64,000 nt of DNA from VAXT01 sp963698015 (lineage in GTDB: Bacteria > Actinomycetota > Thermoleophilia > Gaiellales > Gaiellaceae), in contig OY969109.1 in the NCBI GenBank assembly GCA_963698015.1, forward strand, positions 2,604,001 through 2,668,000, in the 5' to 3' direction. This document shows, in pieces, positions 1 to 8,809 of this stretch. Numbering within the stretch: position 1 is the first letter of the stretch; each line of letters opens with the position of its first letter. The position numbers were made by a program, and so were the translations under genes. Under the pieces are notes generated by a model. The model saw only the letters and a list, made by a program, of their open reading frames with translations, did not search any database and was not told where the DNA came from.

Positions 1-695
1 TCCGAGACCGAATCCATGTCGCCGACGATCACGTCGGGCCGGTACCCGGCCTCGAGCAGCGCGTCCGCGCCGCCGTCGACCGCGATCAGAACCGGCTTGA
101 AGTCCCGGATGTACGGCCGCACGATCCTCAGGTCGCGCTTGTGCCCCGGCCCGCGGGCGACGACGAGCGCGTGCCGGTCGCGAAAGCGCGTCCGCAGCGG
201 CGGAAAGTCGATCCCCTCCGAGAGGAACCGTCCCTCCTCGCGGAGGTAGCGCATGGTGTTGTCGGCGAACGACTCCAACGCCTCGGTGACGCGGCTCTGC
301 TGCTCCGCAAGCGCGGCCGCGAGCTCCTCCGCCTCCAGCGCCCTCCCGGAAACCACGCACGTGCCGTTCCGGTAGAGGCTGGAACCACGCACGGTGAGCA
401 ACTCGCCCTCGCCCACGTCGTCGAACAACGGAGCACCCTGTGCGTCGATCAGGCGCACCCCGCCGCGCACGAGCAGCAACGGTCCCGGATTGGGGAACCG
501 TCCCGTCTGGGAGGGGGCGACGTTGACGACGACCCGCACACCCGACTCGATCAGCTCCTCCGCCGAGACCCGGTCGAGATCGGTGTGGTCGATGATCGCG
601 ATGTCGTCCGGGCTCAGCCGCCGCGCGAGGTTCTTCGTCCGGCGGTCGAGCCGTGCCGGCCCCGTGTGTTCGACGAACGTTCGCAGCGTGGTCAT
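1..695 (-). CDS. steA: SteA-like cytokinetic/TPPK-fold protein (3' end outside window)
   Basis: N-terminal 231 residues, starting at ATG 695. The translation opens with a DRRTKNLARRL segment and a RFPNPGPLLL segment, followed by a DNTMRYLREE stretch and a thiamine-pyrophosphokinase-like core ending in GDMDSVSD. This is the layout of actinobacterial SteA, a membrane-associated protein linked to septation and cell separation. The ATG overlaps the recN stop as ATGA, so the two are co-transcribed. The order tlyA-nadK-recN-steA matches that of mycobacteria, which supports the call. The C-terminal membrane segment expected for the family would lie beyond the window. I see no evidence for true thiamine pyrophosphokinase activity. 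Confidence 0.85.
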   Translation of the reverse strand, partial: MTTLRTFVEHTGPARLDRRTKNLARRLSPDDIAIIDHTDLDRVSAEELIESGVRVVVNVAPSQTGRFPNPGPLLLVRGGVRLIDAQGAPLFDDVGEGELLTVRGSSLYRNGTCVVSGRALEAEELAAALAEQQSRVTEALESFADNTMRYLREEGRFLSEGIDFPPLRTRFRDRHALVVARGPGHKRDLRIVRPYIRDFKPVLIAVDGGADALLEAGYRPDVIVGDMDSVS

Positions 696-2317
696 CGCAC
701 CGTTTGCAGGAACTCCTGGCCCCCGAGCATACGGCGGACCTCCTCCTGCCTGCCGTCCTCGTCCAGCTGCTCGATTCGGGTGTGTGTCGGATCGCCCGGG
801 ATCTTCTGGACGCTGAAGTGGCGGTCGGCGACGGTGGCGATCTGCGGCAGGTGTGTGATCGTGATCACCTGCGCCCGTTCCGCCAGGCGTCGCAGCGTCT
901 CGCCCACCGCGTGCGCCGTCTCGCCGCCGACTCCCGCGTCGATCTCGTCGAAGACCATCGTCTCGCCTCCGCCGACGGCCGCGATCGCAAGGGCGATCCG
1001 CGAGAGCTCGCCGCCCGAAGCCGTCTCCGCGACCGGCGCGAACGGAAGCCCCGGGTTGGGCCGGATCAGGAACGAGACCCCGTCCGTCCCGGTCGCGCCC
1101 GCCTCGCGCTCGGCGAGCTCTGCCCGGAACTCGCCTTCGCCGAGGCCGACGCCATGCAGCTCGGCCTCGACCGCGGTCACGAACGGGCCCGCCGCGGCTC
1201 GCCGATTCTTCGCCAGTCGCCCAGCCAGCTTCATGGTGCGCTTCTCGGCTGACGAGAGCGCAGCAGCAGCCGCCTGCAAGGGATCGGCGCCGTCCTCGAG
1301 CGCGGCCAGCTCGGCGCGCGCTTCGGCGGCGCGCGCGAGCAGCTCCCCGTAGGTCTCGCACCGGAAACGCCGCTTGGCGTCGGCGATCCGCTCGAGCTCG
1401 GACTCAACCTGCTCCAGCCGATCGGGCTCGGCCTGGAGCGAGTCGAGAAACCGCCGCAGCTCGATCGTCGTCTCGTTGAGTCGGAGCTCGATGTCGCGCA
1501 GCTCACCCGCAGCCACCTCGAGCTCCGGCGCGATCCCGGCGACCGCGGCGAGAAACCGCTCGGCTCCCCCGACGAGAGCGGACGCCCCCTCCCCCTCGTC
1601 CGGGGCGAGCGCCGCCACGGCCCGGCCTGCGGCCTCCGCGAGCTCCGTCACGTGCCGGAGCCGCTCCCGCTCCGCCCGCAGCGAGTCCTCGGCGTCCTCC
1701 GTCAGCCCGTCCGTGTCCTCGACGAGGGCGCGCAACTCGGCGAGCCGCGACTCCTCGGCGGCAGCGCCGCTGCTCAGCTCGTCGTGCCGGCGGCGAGCCG
1801 CTGCGAGCTCGCGCCACGCCAGCCGCAGCTCCGCGCGCAATCGGAACTGCTCTTCGCCGACGAACGCATCGAGGACGTCTAGCTGATACGAGGAGCGCGC
1901 GAGCCGCCGCTGCTCGAACTGGCCCGACATCGCGATCAGCCGCTCCGCGGCGGCGGCCAGATCCTCCCGCGCTGCGCTCCGGCCCCACGCGTAGGCGCGC
2001 GTCCGGCCGTCGGCAAACACGCGCCGCGCGAGGACGAGCCCCTCTTCGTCCTCGGGCCGCAGCTCCGCGAGCGCCTCGAGCTCGTCCTCCTCGAGCAGCC
2101 CTGCCGGGACGTCGAACTCGGCCTCGACGTAGGCCTCCTCCGCGCCCGGCCCGACAAACGCCGCATCGCCCTTCGCGCCGAGCAGGAGCCCGATCGCCTG
2201 GGCGAGGATCGTCTTCCCGGCGCCGGTCTCGCCCGTGATCGCGTTCAGCCCCGACCCCGGCTCGAGGTCGGCCTCACGGATGAGGACGAGGTTCTCGATG
2301 CGGAGCCTACGAAGCAC
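692..2317 (-). CDS. recN: DNA repair ATPase RecN
   Basis: SMC-like ATPase acting in recombinational repair of double-strand breaks. Walker A GETGAGKT lies near residue 30, a long coiled-coil region rich in Ala/Glu/Arg fills the middle, and the C-terminal half carries the signature SGGELSRIALA and the Walker B region MVFDEIDAGVGGETA. About 541 residues, normal for the family. I chose the GTG at 2317 because family members begin at the LRRLRIENL segment; a GTG at 2347 would add ten residues. It lies 78 bp after nadK and overlaps steA by 4 nt. Confidence 0.93.
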   Translation of the reverse strand: MLRRLRIENLVLIREADLEPGSGLNAITGETGAGKTILAQAIGLLLGAKGDAAFVGPGAEEAYVEAEFDVPAGLLEEDELEALAELRPEDEEGLVLARRVFADGRTRAYAWGRSAAREDLAAAAERLIAMSGQFEQRRLARSSYQLDVLDAFVGEEQFRLRAELRLAWRELAAARRRHDELSSGAAAEESRLAELRALVEDTDGLTEDAEDSLRAERERLRHVTELAEAAGRAVAALAPDEGEGASALVGGAERFLAAVAGIAPELEVAAGELRDIELRLNETTIELRRFLDSLQAEPDRLEQVESELERIADAKRRFRCETYGELLARAAEARAELAALEDGADPLQAAAAALSSAEKRTMKLAGRLAKNRRAAAGPFVTAVEAELHGVGLGEGEFRAELAEREAGATGTDGVSFLIRPNPGLPFAPVAETASGGELSRIALAIAAVGGGETMVFDEIDAGVGGETAHAVGETLRRLAERAQVITITHLPQIATVADRHFSVQKIPGDPTHTRIEQLDEDGRQEEVRRMLGGQEFLQTVR

Positions 2318-2395
2318 GCTACGCGTCCGAATTGGCCGAAGGGACACCTTGACCGGTCCGACACTGCTTCCGCAATAGCTGCGTGATGAACCTGG

Positions 2396-3256
2396 TCAAG
2401 ACGCGAATGTCTCCCGGTACCTCCTGAAGAAGGTCGCCTCGGGCAGGTGCGCCAGCCGTGTCCGCTCCTCGCCGAGCCTGGCAACGACCCGCTCCCCGCC
2501 GGCGAGCTGCGTCACGGGTCGACCGTCGACGAGCACCTGAGCCGCCACGTCTCGGGTCCGGTTCTCGATCTCGACCTCGCTCCCACGGGGCACGACGAGC
2601 GGCCGCGCGTGCAGCGAGTGCGCCGCGATGAAGGTCACCGTCTGCGCGTCGAGCCCCCAGACGAGCACCGGCCCGCCGTTCGAGAGGTTGTAGCCCGTCG
2701 AGCCGGATGGGGTCGAGCAGATGACGCCGTCGCACGCCAGCGCACCGAGATCCTCCCCGCCGATCGCCCAGCCGAGGTCGATCATGCGACCGACGATCGA
2801 GCTCGCGACGACGACGTCGTTCACCGCCACGTGCTCTTCCGTGCCGGCCCGAGCCTGGATCGTGGGCAGCTCCGCGACGAGGTACTCGCCACCGAACGCG
2901 CGCTCGAGTCCCGGTTCGAGATCGTCTGCGGCGATCGACGTCAGGAAGCCGACTTCGCCGTAGTTGACGCCGATCACCGGCGGCCCGGAGCCGAGCGTGC
3001 GCTTCAACGCGCGGAGCATCGTCCCGTCGCCTCCGAGCACGACGACGAGGTCGGCCGCCACGAGGTCGCCGTCCGGGGGCCTGTCGTGCTTCTCGGCCTC
3101 GTCCTCCGGATAGACGAGCTCGACGCCGCATTTGCCCGCGACGCGCTCGAGGCGTTCGAGCGCCTCCCCGATCGCCTCCCGATGACCGTGGGTGACGACG
3201 GCCGCAGTGCGAACGGGCTCAGCTGACGGCGTCTTCGATCCAGTCGTCGAGCTCAT
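2396..3256 (-). CDS. nadK: NAD kinase
   Basis: Phosphorylates NAD to NADP in the cytoplasm. The 286-residue protein shows the catalytic VVLGGDGTMLRALK motif near residue 75, the NYGEVGFL segment, and the conserved DGVICSTPSGSTGYNLS substrate-binding loop, all in family order. The ATG at 3256 lies inside the 3' end of tlyA (38-nt overlap). No alternative ATG or GTG falls near the conserved TAAVVTHGH start, because the Val before it is encoded by GTT. Translational coupling with tlyA is likely. The neighbours tlyA and recN match the conserved actinobacterial cluster. Confidence 0.93.
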   Translation of the reverse strand: MSSTTGSKTPSAEPVRTAAVVTHGHREAIGEALERLERVAGKCGVELVYPEDEAEKHDRPPDGDLVAADLVVVLGGDGTMLRALKRTLGSGPPVIGVNYGEVGFLTSIAADDLEPGLERAFGGEYLVAELPTIQARAGTEEHVAVNDVVVASSIVGRMIDLGWAIGGEDLGALACDGVICSTPSGSTGYNLSNGGPVLVWGLDAQTVTFIAAHSLHARPLVVPRGSEVEIENRTRDVAAQVLVDGRPVTQLAGGERVVARLGEERTRLAHLPEATFFRRYRETFAS

Positions 3257-3984
3257 CGGGCAGTGAGGGGTCTTCGCGGTGGACGAGGTGCAGGAAGAAC
3301 TCCCGGTTTCCCTTCGGGCCGGGCAGGCCCGAGTCTACGACGCCGAGCAGCTGGGCCGGCCATGCGAGGGCAGCTTCGGCGACGTCGCGGAGCACGCGCC
3401 GGTGCACATCCGGGTTCGCGGATCACACCGCCGCGGCCGACCTCCTCGCGCCCGGCCTCGAACTGCGGCTTGACGAGGACGAGCGCCTCCCAACCGGGCT
3501 TCGCGAGCCTGAGTGCCGGCGGCAATGCGGTGCGGACGCTGATGAACGAGACGTCGCAGGTCACGAGGTCGGGCGCGAACGGAAGCTCGGTCAGCTCTCG
3601 GGCGTTCGTGCGCTCGAGCACGGTCACACGCGGATCGTTGCGCAGCCGCTCGTGGAGCTGGCCCCGCCCGACGTCGAGCGCGATCACGCGCGCCGCGCCG
3701 CGCTGGAGCAAGACGTCCGTGAAGCCGCCGGTCGAGGCGCCGACGTCGAGCGCGTCACGCCCGGCCGGTTCGACGCCGAGCTCGTCGAGGGCGTGCGCGA
3801 GCTTGTCGCCGCCCCGCGAGACGAACCTCGGCGGCCGCTCGACAACGAGCTCCGCCGCCTCGTCCACCTGCTGGCCCGCCTTGTCGTAGCCGTGGACGAG
3901 GCCCGCCATCACGAGTGCCTGCGCCTGCGCGCGGCTCTCGGCCAGCCCGCGCTCGACGAGGAGGACGTCCAGGCGCTTGCGCAC
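3219..3984 (-). CDS. tlyA: TlyA-type rRNA 2'-O-methyltransferase, interrupted by a one-base insertion
   Basis: N-terminal S4 RNA-binding domain (MRKRLDVLLVERGL onward, about residues 1-60), then a FtsJ-like Rossmann methyltransferase with ALDVGASTGGFTDVLL as the SAM-binding motif I. TlyA methylates rRNA cytidines at the ribose 2'-OH in actinobacteria. The frame read from the start runs correctly to GRGGVIRE near 3417, then turns to Arg/Pro-rich nonsense. The expected ending (DVHRRVLRDV, then LPGPKGNREFFLHLV) continues in the next frame and stops at 3219. One extra base inside 3412-3416 explains it. Either a sequencing error or a recent inactivation; error is likelier given eight similar cases in the window. 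Confidence 0.88.
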
Positions 3985-3993
3985 GGGTTCAGG

Positions 3994-4833
3994 CTAGCTT
4001 GCGGCCGCGCGCCTTTTTAGGCCCGAAAGGAGCTCGTCCAAGAGAGACGTATCCGCCGGGATCGCGTCTAGCTGCGAGCGTGCCCGGCCCTCGAGCTCGT
4101 CCGCGAGGTCATGCGCTCCGTCACGCCCGAGCTCGGCCGCGAGCCCGTCGCCGTCGAGCACGTCGTCCACGACCTGGTAGAGCAGCCCGAACTCGGAGGC
4201 GAAGCTCCGCCACGGGGCTCGCTCGGGCTCCGGAACCGCCGCGACCGCGAGGGCGCTTCCGACCGCCGCCTCGAACAGGCGTCCCGTCTTCAGCGAGTGC
4301 CGCCGCGCGAGGTCGTCGTCTCCGCCGTGCACATCGTCGAACTGGCCGCCGATCATCCCCAGCGTCGCGCGGGAGAGCTCGTGGGCGACGGCTGTCGTCG
4401 GATAGGAGAGCGCGAGGTCGAAGGCCTGCGCAAGAAGGGCGTCGCCGTTGAGGATCGCCGTCGCCTCGTCGAACTGGACGTGCGATGTCGCCCGCCCCCG
4501 GCGGAGGTCGTCGTCGTCGAGCGCGGGCAGATCGTCGTGGACCATGCCGAAGGTGTGCACGAGCTCGACCGCCGCGGCCGCGGGCAGCAGCTCCTCCGGG
4601 CTCGCCCCGACGGCCTCCCCGGTCGCGAGGCAGAGCACAGGCCGGATCCGCTTGCCGCCGCCGTCGAGGCTGTAACGCATCGCTTCGGTCAGCGGGCCGA
4701 GCTCGTCCGCGAACAGGAGCTTCGCGAGGTACGCCTCGATCAGGTCTCGATGCGCATCGAGCGTAGAGCGGCCGTGTCGATTCGATGTGCGTCGACCGGT
4801 CATTTCAGACGGATGTCGGGCAGAGCCCGCCAT
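3994..4833 (-). CDS. Trans-isoprenyl diphosphate synthase (FPP/GGPP synthase family)
   Basis: Condenses isopentenyl diphosphate with allylic diphosphates to make a prenyl diphosphate. GGGKRIRPVL is the first conserved region, the first aspartate-rich motif is DDLPALDDDDLRRG, and the second is QVVDDVLD; GGQFDDV lies between them. At 279 residues it has normal length. The chain-length specificity cannot be read with confidence. I kept the ATG at 4833; the ATG at 4803 is an equally plausible start. It follows a short coiled-coil gene across an 18-bp palindrome and precedes tlyA by 9 bp, so it probably belongs to the same transcript. Confidence 0.88.
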   Translation of the reverse strand: MAGSARHPSEMTGRRTSNRHGRSTLDAHRDLIEAYLAKLLFADELGPLTEAMRYSLDGGGKRIRPVLCLATGEAVGASPEELLPAAAAVELVHTFGMVHDDLPALDDDDLRRGRATSHVQFDEATAILNGDALLAQAFDLALSYPTTAVAHELSRATLGMIGGQFDDVHGGDDDLARRHSLKTGRLFEAAVGSALAVAAVPEPERAPWRSFASEFGLLYQVVDDVLDGDGLAAELGRDGAHDLADELEGRARSQLDAIPADTSLLDELLSGLKRRAAAS

Positions 4834-4842
4834 CCTGACGGC

Positions 4843-4860
4843 GGCATCGCAGGCGATGCC
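4843..4860. repeat. 18-bp palindrome between two co-directional genes
   Basis: GGCATCGC and GCGATGCC flank AG, an 8-bp perfect inverted repeat that starts at the stop codon of the upstream small gene. No T-run follows, so an intrinsic terminator is unlikely; it may be an mRNA processing or stabilising hairpin. Confidence 0.5.
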
Positions 4861-5045
4861 TACTCGGCGGCATCGCGGCGCGCCTGCTCGAGCTCGGCTT
4901 CGACCTGCTTCGCGATGTCCGCGAGCTCGGCGAGGATGTCGATCGCCTGGTCGGGGTCCTGCGTCTCCTCGAGCTGCTCGCGCGTCTTCTCGAGCCGCTC
5001 CAGGAGCTCCTCGGCGCGCTTGAGCGCGTCTTCGGCCGAGCTCAC
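4860..5045 (-). CDS. Small coiled-coil protein, possibly an XseB-like exonuclease VII small subunit
   Basis: A 61-residue, highly charged all-helical protein (AEELLERLEKTREQLE, then ILAELADIAKQVEAELEQAR). Exonuclease VII small subunits have this size and heptad pattern and often sit next to isoprenoid synthase genes, as here. The usual LEEAL.RYERG signature is not clearly present and no xseA is in the window, so the assignment is only a suggestion. Its GTG start overlaps the nusB stop as GTGA, so it is translationally coupled to nusB. Confidence 0.6.
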   Translation of the reverse strand: MSSAEDALKRAEELLERLEKTREQLEETQDPDQAIDILAELADIAKQVEAELEQARRDAAE

Positions 5046-5419
5046 GCGACCTGCTCCCGTGCGATCCGCCCGAGGATCCCGTTCACGAGCCGGCCCGCCT
5101 CGTCGGACGCGTACCGCTTCGCCAGCGTGACCGCCTCGTCGATCGCGACCTCAACGGGCACCTGGCCGCGGTCGAGCTCGAAGATCCCGATCCGCAGGAC
5201 GTTTCGCTCCAGCGCGCCGAGCCGGTCCGCGGGCCACCCCTCGGAGGCGGCCGAGAGCCTTGCGTCCAGCTCGTCCGTCTGCGCGGCGACCGCCTCGGCG
5301 AGCTCGCGCGCGAACGGATCGACCTCGCCCTCGTACAGCGACGCGAGCGGCTGCCCCGTCACGTCCCACTGGTAGAGCAGGAAAAGGGCAGTGCGCCGGG
5401 CTGCTCTGCGCCCTGCCAT
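5042..5419 (-). CDS. nusB: Transcription antitermination factor NusB
   Basis: RNA-binding component of the rRNA antitermination complex. The 125-residue protein begins GRRAARRTALFLLYQWDVTG, matching the NusB N-terminal helix, and ends with VPVEVAIDEAVTLAKRYASD followed by RLVNGILGRIA, the most conserved C-terminal block. Start is the ATG at 5419, which forms an ATGA overlap with the accC stop. A longer open frame upstream of this start is only the shadow of accC. It sits between accC and the small coiled-coil gene. Confidence 0.93.
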   Translation of the reverse strand: MAGRRAARRTALFLLYQWDVTGQPLASLYEGEVDPFARELAEAVAAQTDELDARLSAASEGWPADRLGALERNVLRIGIFELDRGQVPVEVAIDEAVTLAKRYASDEAGRLVNGILGRIAREQVA

Positions 5420-6774
5420 CAGCCGGCGAGCGCGGGCAAGCGGCGGCCCGCCTCCTCGAGGAAGCTCGTCGAGTACCGCCCCGCAGCGAACTCCTCGGTG
5501 CGGAGCACGTCCCGCGCCGCGGAGGCGGTCGTCGGCACGCCCACGACCTCGAGCTCGGCGAGAGCGCACAGGGCTCGGTCGATCGCCGACGGACGATCGG
5601 CGTCCCAGACGATCACCTTTGCGAGCAACGAGTCGTAGTTCGGCGGGATCACGGCGCCGTCCTCGATGTGCGTGTCGACGCGGACGCCCGGCCCGAGCGG
5701 GGGCCGGAAGCGCTCGATCCGCCCCGGGACGGGTAGGAACTCGCGGGCCGGATCCTCTGCGTTGATCCGGATCTCGATCGCGTGGCCCTTCCGCTCCGCG
5801 CGGCCGGTCGCCGACAGGAGTTCGCCGGCGGCCACCCGCAGCTGCTCGCGAACGAGGTCGATCCCGGTGACGAGCTCGCTGACCGGATGCTCGACCTGCA
5901 GGCGGGCGTTGAGCTCGATGAAGTAGAAGGAACGGTCCGAGCCGAGGAGGAACTCGAACGTGCCAGCATTCTCGTACTCGACGGCGCGTGCCGCCCGCTC
6001 GGCCGCGTCCTCCATCTGCGCACGCGTCACCTCGTCGAGTGCGGGCGAAGGCGACTCCTCGATCAGCTTCTGGTGGCGGCGCTGGATCGAGCACTCACGC
6101 TCACCGAGCGTGAGCACGCCGCCCTGGCCGTCGGCGAGCACCTGGATCTCGACGTGCCGGGCAGGGACGATCACCTTCTCGAGGTAGAGCCCCGGCTCGC
6201 CGAACGCGGCCTGGGCCTCGGCGGCGGCCGTCTGGAACGCGCCCTCGAGCTCGTCGGGGTCGCGAACCGTGCGCATGCCTTTTCCCCCGCCTCCCGCGAC
6301 CGCCTTGAGCAGGACCGGGTAGCCTGCCTCATCCGCGGCTGAGCGCGCCTCCTCGAGCGTCGTCTCGCCTTCGGTCCCCGGCACGACCGGGACGCCGGCG
6401 GCGACCATCTCCTGCTTCGCAGCCGCCTTGTCGCCCATGCGCGCCATCGTCTCGGCCGTGGGCCCGACGAAGACGAGCTCGTTGTCGAGGCACGCCTCGG
6501 CAAAGGCCGGGTTCTCCGAGAGGAAGCCGTAGCCGGGGTGGATCGCCTCGCAGCGCGTCGTCGTCGCCGCGGCGATCACCGAGGGAATGCGGAGATAGCT
6601 CTCGTTGGGCGGGGCCGGGCCGATGCAGACCGCGCGGTCGGCGAGACGCGTGTGCAGAGCGCCCTCGTCCGCGGTGGAGTAGACGGCGACGGCCTCGATC
6701 CCGAGCTCGTGGAGAGCGCGGATCACGCGGACCGCGATCTCCCCTCGATTGGCGATCAGGACCCGCTTGAACAC
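5419..6774 (-). CDS. accC: Biotin carboxylase subunit of acyl-CoA carboxylase
   Basis: ATP-grasp enzyme that carboxylates the biotin on BCCP with bicarbonate. MFKRVLIANRGEIAVRVIRA opens the preATP-grasp domain. The Gly-rich ATP loop KAVAGGGGKGMR, the catalytic RHVEIQVLAD and GERECSIQRRHQK segments, and the C-terminal biotin carboxylase domain all follow in order. 451 residues is the usual length for a stand-alone AccC. The GTG start follows the stop of the BCCP fusion gene without a gap. Its natural partner is that upstream BCCP; no active carboxyltransferase (accA/accD type) is in the window. Confidence 0.95.
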   Translation of the reverse strand: MFKRVLIANRGEIAVRVIRALHELGIEAVAVYSTADEGALHTRLADRAVCIGPAPPNESYLRIPSVIAAATTTRCEAIHPGYGFLSENPAFAEACLDNELVFVGPTAETMARMGDKAAAKQEMVAAGVPVVPGTEGETTLEEARSAADEAGYPVLLKAVAGGGGKGMRTVRDPDELEGAFQTAAAEAQAAFGEPGLYLEKVIVPARHVEIQVLADGQGGVLTLGERECSIQRRHQKLIEESPSPALDEVTRAQMEDAAERAARAVEYENAGTFEFLLGSDRSFYFIELNARLQVEHPVSELVTGIDLVREQLRVAAGELLSATGRAERKGHAIEIRINAEDPAREFLPVPGRIERFRPPLGPGVRVDTHIEDGAVIPPNYDSLLAKVIVWDADRPSAIDRALCALAELEVVGVPTTASAARDVLRTEEFAAGRYSTSFLEEAGRRLPALAG

Positions 6775-8595
6775 CTAGAGAGCGTCCAGAGGCCGGGCGA
6801 GCACCGGCTCGAGGTCGAAGAGCGCCTGTCCGAACTCGACCGGCTGCCCATTCTGGACGTGGATCGTGCGGACGACGCCTTCGATCTCGGCCTTGACCTC
6901 GTTCATCAGCTTCATCGCTTCGAGGATGCAGAGCGTCTGGCCTGGCGCGACCGCGTCACCTTCTTCGACGAACGGCGGCGCGCCCGGCTGCGAGGCGCGG
7001 TAGAAGACTCCGACCATCGGGGCCTCGATCCGGATCGCCCCGTCGTCGGGCGGCGCGTCCGCAGACGGTTCGACCGGAACGGCCGGCGCACTCGCGGCAG
7101 GCGCGCTCGGCGGCGCTTCGATCGCGGCGGGCTCTTCGGTGCGGCGCACCGAGACCCGCGTCCCCTCTTCTTCGACAGCGATCTCGGCGATGCCCGTCTC
7201 CTGGACGATCCGTACGACCTCGCGGATCCGCTCGGCCCGCGTTTGGTCGACCCCACCGCCGAGCAGCGACTCCTCGCCGCTCGAGCGCTCGCGAATCGCG
7301 CGCAGGAGCGGCTCGGCCTCTTCCCCGAACAGCGCGAGCAGCAAGAGCTCCTCCTCGCTCGCCGCCAGGCCTTTTGCCTCGTCGCGAACGTCGTCCAGTT
7401 CGACCGGCTCGTCCTCGGGCTCCGCCTCGCCTGCGACCAGGGCAACGGCCCGCCGGACCGTTTCGTCGATCTTCCCGGGAGGCGTGCCGAATCGTCCCTC
7501 GAGCAGGTCTCGGAGCTCGTCGACGACGGTCTGGTAGCGGGTGGCGGAGAGAACGTGGACGATCGCCTGCGAGCCGAGGATCTGGCCGATCGGAGCGGCC
7601 ACCGGCGGCGAGCCGGCTTCGCCTCGGATGACCGCGAGCTCTTCGAGCACGTCGTCGAGCCGGTCGGACGCGCCGTGCGCTCGCAAGCGAGTGTCGATGG
7701 CGGCGACGAGCCCGGCCGGCAACTCGTGCTGCGCAGCGCGAACGGCGATTCGCGGCGCGAGCGGCGTCACCGGATCGTCACCGATGAACTCGTCCACGAT
7801 CTCCGCCGCGCGCCACAGCGTCTCGACGTTGACGGCGCTGGCCATCCCTGCGCCCGTGAGCGCGCTCGCGAGGGCTTCCCCCGACACTCGGTGGAGGGCC
7901 AGCGCGATCGGGTAGACGGCGCACGCGACGAGGTCTGCTCCAACGCGCGCGGCCTCGAGCGCTGCTGCGAGACCACTCCCCGCCGCGCCCTGGCAATAGA
8001 GACCCACGGGGAGACCGCTGCCTTCGGCGAGCGCGGCGACCAGCTCGCTTGCCCGATGCGGCTCGAGCGCGCCCGACGGGTCGTGCAGGAGCACGCGAGC
8101 CGCTCCGAGGTCGGGCAGCTTCTTCGCCTGCTCGACGAGTGGCTTCGTCTCTCCGCCTCGCCCCGGGCTGTAGATGAGGCCCGCATCGAACTCGCGCTCG
8201 GCGGCCACGATCGCCTCGCCCGCCTCACGGAGGTTCTCGACGTCGTTCAGCGGATCCTCGAGCCGGAAGACGTCGATCCCGCTCTCGGCCGCGCTCGCAA
8301 CGAAGCGTCGCGCGAAGTCACCGCCCACAGGACGGGAGCCGACGAGAAATCGTCCACGAAGCGCCATGCCGAGCGGCGTCTTCGTCCTCGCCTTGAGCGC
8401 GCGGATCCGCTCCCACGGGCTCTCGACGCCGCGGCGCACGGCCGTGTCGAAGACGCCACCGCCCGAGACCTCGAGGTACGCGAAGCCGGCGCCGTCGAGC
8501 AGCTCGGCCAAGCGGAGCAGGTCGGCGGTCGGCATCCGCCCTGCCAGCGGCTCCTGGCTGAGCAGGCGAATAGTCGTGTCCACCAGAGCAGGCAC
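6775..8595 (-). CDS. BCCP fused to a degenerate carboxyltransferase (OadA-like) domain
   Basis: A 606-residue protein. Residues 1 to about 410 align along their whole length with the carboxyltransferase domain of oxaloacetate decarboxylase alpha subunit/pyruvate carboxylase: SPWERIRALK, TPLGMALRGRFLVGSR, SGIDVFRLEDPLND, LHDPSGALEPH, APIGQILGSQAIVHVL. All four residues that bind the active-site metal in that family look replaced. The Asp of the RDAHQSL motif is Leu (DTTIRLLSQEPL), the carbamylated Lys of IKDM is His, and the two His of HCH are Tyr and Gln. The C-terminal BCCP domain is intact, with the biotinylation site EAMKLMNEV, after an Ala/Pro linker. It directly precedes accC. Inference: it delivers biotin for AccC while the first domain is a structural or docking pseudoenzyme. 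GTG 8595 is chosen from the promoter spacing and the family start; a longer frame reaches 8760 but enters a repeat. Confidence 0.85.
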   Translation of the reverse strand: MPALVDTTIRLLSQEPLAGRMPTADLLRLAELLDGAGFAYLEVSGGGVFDTAVRRGVESPWERIRALKARTKTPLGMALRGRFLVGSRPVGGDFARRFVASAAESGIDVFRLEDPLNDVENLREAGEAIVAAEREFDAGLIYSPGRGGETKPLVEQAKKLPDLGAARVLLHDPSGALEPHRASELVAALAEGSGLPVGLYCQGAAGSGLAAALEAARVGADLVACAVYPIALALHRVSGEALASALTGAGMASAVNVETLWRAAEIVDEFIGDDPVTPLAPRIAVRAAQHELPAGLVAAIDTRLRAHGASDRLDDVLEELAVIRGEAGSPPVAAPIGQILGSQAIVHVLSATRYQTVVDELRDLLEGRFGTPPGKIDETVRRAVALVAGEAEPEDEPVELDDVRDEAKGLAASEEELLLLALFGEEAEPLLRAIRERSSGEESLLGGGVDQTRAERIREVVRIVQETGIAEIAVEEEGTRVSVRRTEEPAAIEAPPSAPAASAPAVPVEPSADAPPDDGAIRIEAPMVGVFYRASQPGAPPFVEEGDAVAPGQTLCILEAMKLMNEVKAEIEGVVRTIHVQNGQPVEFGQALFDLEPVLARPLDAL

Positions 8596-8608
8596 GAACA
8601 AGAGGGTA
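8596..8608 (-). promoter_or_regulatory. -10 hexamer TACCCT for a leaderless BCCP-fusion mRNA
   Basis: TACCCT at 8608-8603 lies 7 nt before GTG 8595 with no Shine-Dalgarno between. This places the likely transcription start at the start codon and makes accB-accC a separate unit from efp. Confidence 0.55.
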
Positions 8609-8754
8609 ACGCTCTGCAACGCATCGAGAGACCACGACAGCTGCCGCCGGAGCTGGGCTTTGCCCGGCGGGAGGCAAACCACGGAGAGGGAGACCGGCGG
8701 AACCGCAAAAGACCAACCCGGCGGCTCCTGAAACGAGAGAACCCTCCTCCACGC

Positions 8755-8799
8755 GCGCAAGGAGGGGGCACACGGGGGAACCAGGCGTTCACCCGTGAA
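8755..8799 (+). repeat. Dispersed hairpin repeat, copy A (degenerate)
   Basis: Contains a 24-base block (8759-8782) identical to 58001-58024, starting AAGGAGGGGG and ending CGGGGGAACC. The matching right arm is imperfect here (CGTTCACCCG). It fills the gap between efp and the BCCP fusion. About 100 bp upstream (near 8655) a GGGCTTTGCCCG block also recurs near copy B. The remainder of 8596-8754 holds no gene I can support. Confidence 0.7.
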
Positions 8800-8809
8800 G
8801 CGAGCGCAG

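Noticed and set aside
8596..8760. N-terminal extension of the BCCP fusion to the GTG at 8760
   Set aside because: The extra 55 residues have no similarity, run into a dispersed repeat, and lie upstream of a well-placed -10 for GTG 8595.
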